From Microcaldota archaeon (GTDB lineage Archaea > Micrarchaeota > Micrarchaeia > Norongarragalinales > Norongarragalinaceae): DNA of 64,000 nucleotides. The position numbers and the translations under genes were made by a program. Location: the NCBI GenBank assembly GCA_016207165.1, contig JACQQD010000001.1, positions 116,643-180,642 on the forward strand, given 5' to 3'. Each line of letters opens with the position of its first letter. Position 1 is the first letter of the stretch. Positions 63,504 to 64,000 of this stretch are shown one piece after another. The notes under the pieces are model-generated. The model saw only the letters and a program-made list of their open reading frames with translations. It searched no databases and had not been told where the DNA came from.

Positions 63504-64000
63504 ATGGCGCTTGTGGCAGGTATGGATGAAGCGGGGCGCGGCCCAGTCATCGGCCCCCTGGTCGTGTGCGCGTTTGCCGCCGAAGAAGAAAGGCAAAGCG
63601 ACTTGACTGCGTTGGGGGTCAAGGATTCCAAAATGCTTTCCGCACAAAAACGCGGCGCCCTTTTTGCCGTGTTGCCTTCACTTGGCGAGTTTGCGTTGGT
63701 GGAGCTTTCGCCCAAAACTCTCAACGAGCGCATGAAAAAGCGTGAGTCGCTCAACGACATTGAGGCCGACGCCATGGCCGAGGCGTTGACGTCGCTGGAA
63801 AAAAAAACAGGTTTTGAAAAGGCGTTCGTGGACTGCCCGGACCCCGTTCTTTCCACGTACCAAAAACGTCTGCGGAAGTTTTACAAAGGAACGGCGGACC
63901 TGGTGTGCGCGCACAAGGCCGATCAATTGTACCCCGTGGTTTCGGCGGCATCCATTTTAGCGAAAGTCACCCGCGACGAAAAGCTGCAAGAAATCAAGGA
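63504..64000 (+). CDS. rnhB: Ribonuclease HII (5' part; continues off the right edge)
   Basis: At least 165 residues. Starts MALVAGMDEAGRGPVIGPLV with the catalytic DEAGRGPV motif (first Asp and Glu). The second acidic site is in AFVDCPDPV, and HKADQLYPVVSAASILAKVT has the third Asp and the conserved serine-lysine region. Removes RNA primers and single ribonucleotides from DNA. TTTTAATAAC about 15 bp upstream is TATA-like but close, suggesting a short leader. It is divergent from the tRNA-Trp. Confidence 0.93.
   Translation, partial: MALVAGMDEAGRGPVIGPLVVCAFAAEEERQSDLTALGVKDSKMLSAQKRGALFAVLPSLGEFALVELSPKTLNERMKKRESLNDIEADAMAEALTSLEKKTGFEKAFVDCPDPVLSTYQKRLRKFYKGTADLVCAHKADQLYPVVSAASILAKVTRDEKLQEIK

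Noticed and set aside
1..64000. CRISPR array, rRNA genes or insertion sequences with transposase
   Set aside because: No regularly spaced repeats, rRNA-like conserved stretches or transposase ORFs were seen; the only clear mobile element is the provirus.

Overview
The window reads as a DPANN-type or other small-genome archaeon with moderately high G+C. Archaeal information-processing genes are present: primase large subunit, PCNA, RNA polymerase subunit L, exosome Csl4, an archaeal-type signal peptidase and RNase HII. The two tRNA genes both carry introns at position 37/38, and many starts look leaderless behind A/T-rich TATA boxes. Bacterial-type genes are mixed in: NrdR, a UvrB-UvrA-UvrC operon, a class Ic-like NrdB, HicBA. 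No rRNA or CRISPR array was seen, and I cannot fix the phylum; Diapherotrites or Micrarchaeota are guesses.

1-8.7 kb: primase large subunit (cut by the left edge), nrdR, a stand-alone PEP-utilising domain protein, a Kef-like antiporter, then nrdA-nrdB. NrdB has Phe in place of the radical Tyr and the full Glu/His ligand set of Mn/Fe class Ic enzymes. 8.7-12.4 kb: envelope genes (membrane proteins, lipoproteins, a membrane-anchored winged-helix regulator). 12.4-18.8 kb: uvrB-uvrA-41aa-uvrC, coupled by short gaps and ATGA overlaps. 18.9-28.5 kb: central metabolism (fumarase and fumarate reductase flavoprotein around a shared operator-like palindrome, acetolactate synthase-like enzyme, semialdehyde dehydrogenase, TrpA-like protein, DMT transporter), interrupted by an A+T-rich ATPase-TIR gene that is probably a defence gene. 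28.5-36.1 kb: PCNA, signal peptidase, RpoL, Csl4, a stomatin-like protein, a sugar nucleotidyltransferase/phosphomutase pair and a PIN/AbrB toxin-antitoxin pair.

36.24-48.05 kb: an intron-containing tRNA-Met(CAU) followed by an integrated 11.7-kb element bounded by a 15-bp direct repeat, one copy being the tRNA 3' end. It encodes a tyrosine integrase, small DNA-binding proteins, HicBA, a leftward virion operon and a serine recombinase. The virion operon has a spike candidate, small membrane proteins, a penton-like single jelly roll, a double-jelly-roll-like major capsid protein and an FtsK/HerA-type packaging ATPase. I interpret it as a tailless icosahedral, internal-membrane provirus of the PRD1/STIV-like lineage (Varidnaviria). 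It is the most interesting system here.

48-64 kb: a BNR/sortilin-like lipoprotein, pirin, a VIT/CCC1 metal transporter, UspA, a short A-type ATPase subunit I, VapBC, a KaiC-like ATPase, two large secreted or anchored surface proteins (532 and 1558 aa), a hairpin-rich non-coding stretch, tRNA-Trp with a 145-nt intron, and RNase HII cut by the right edge.
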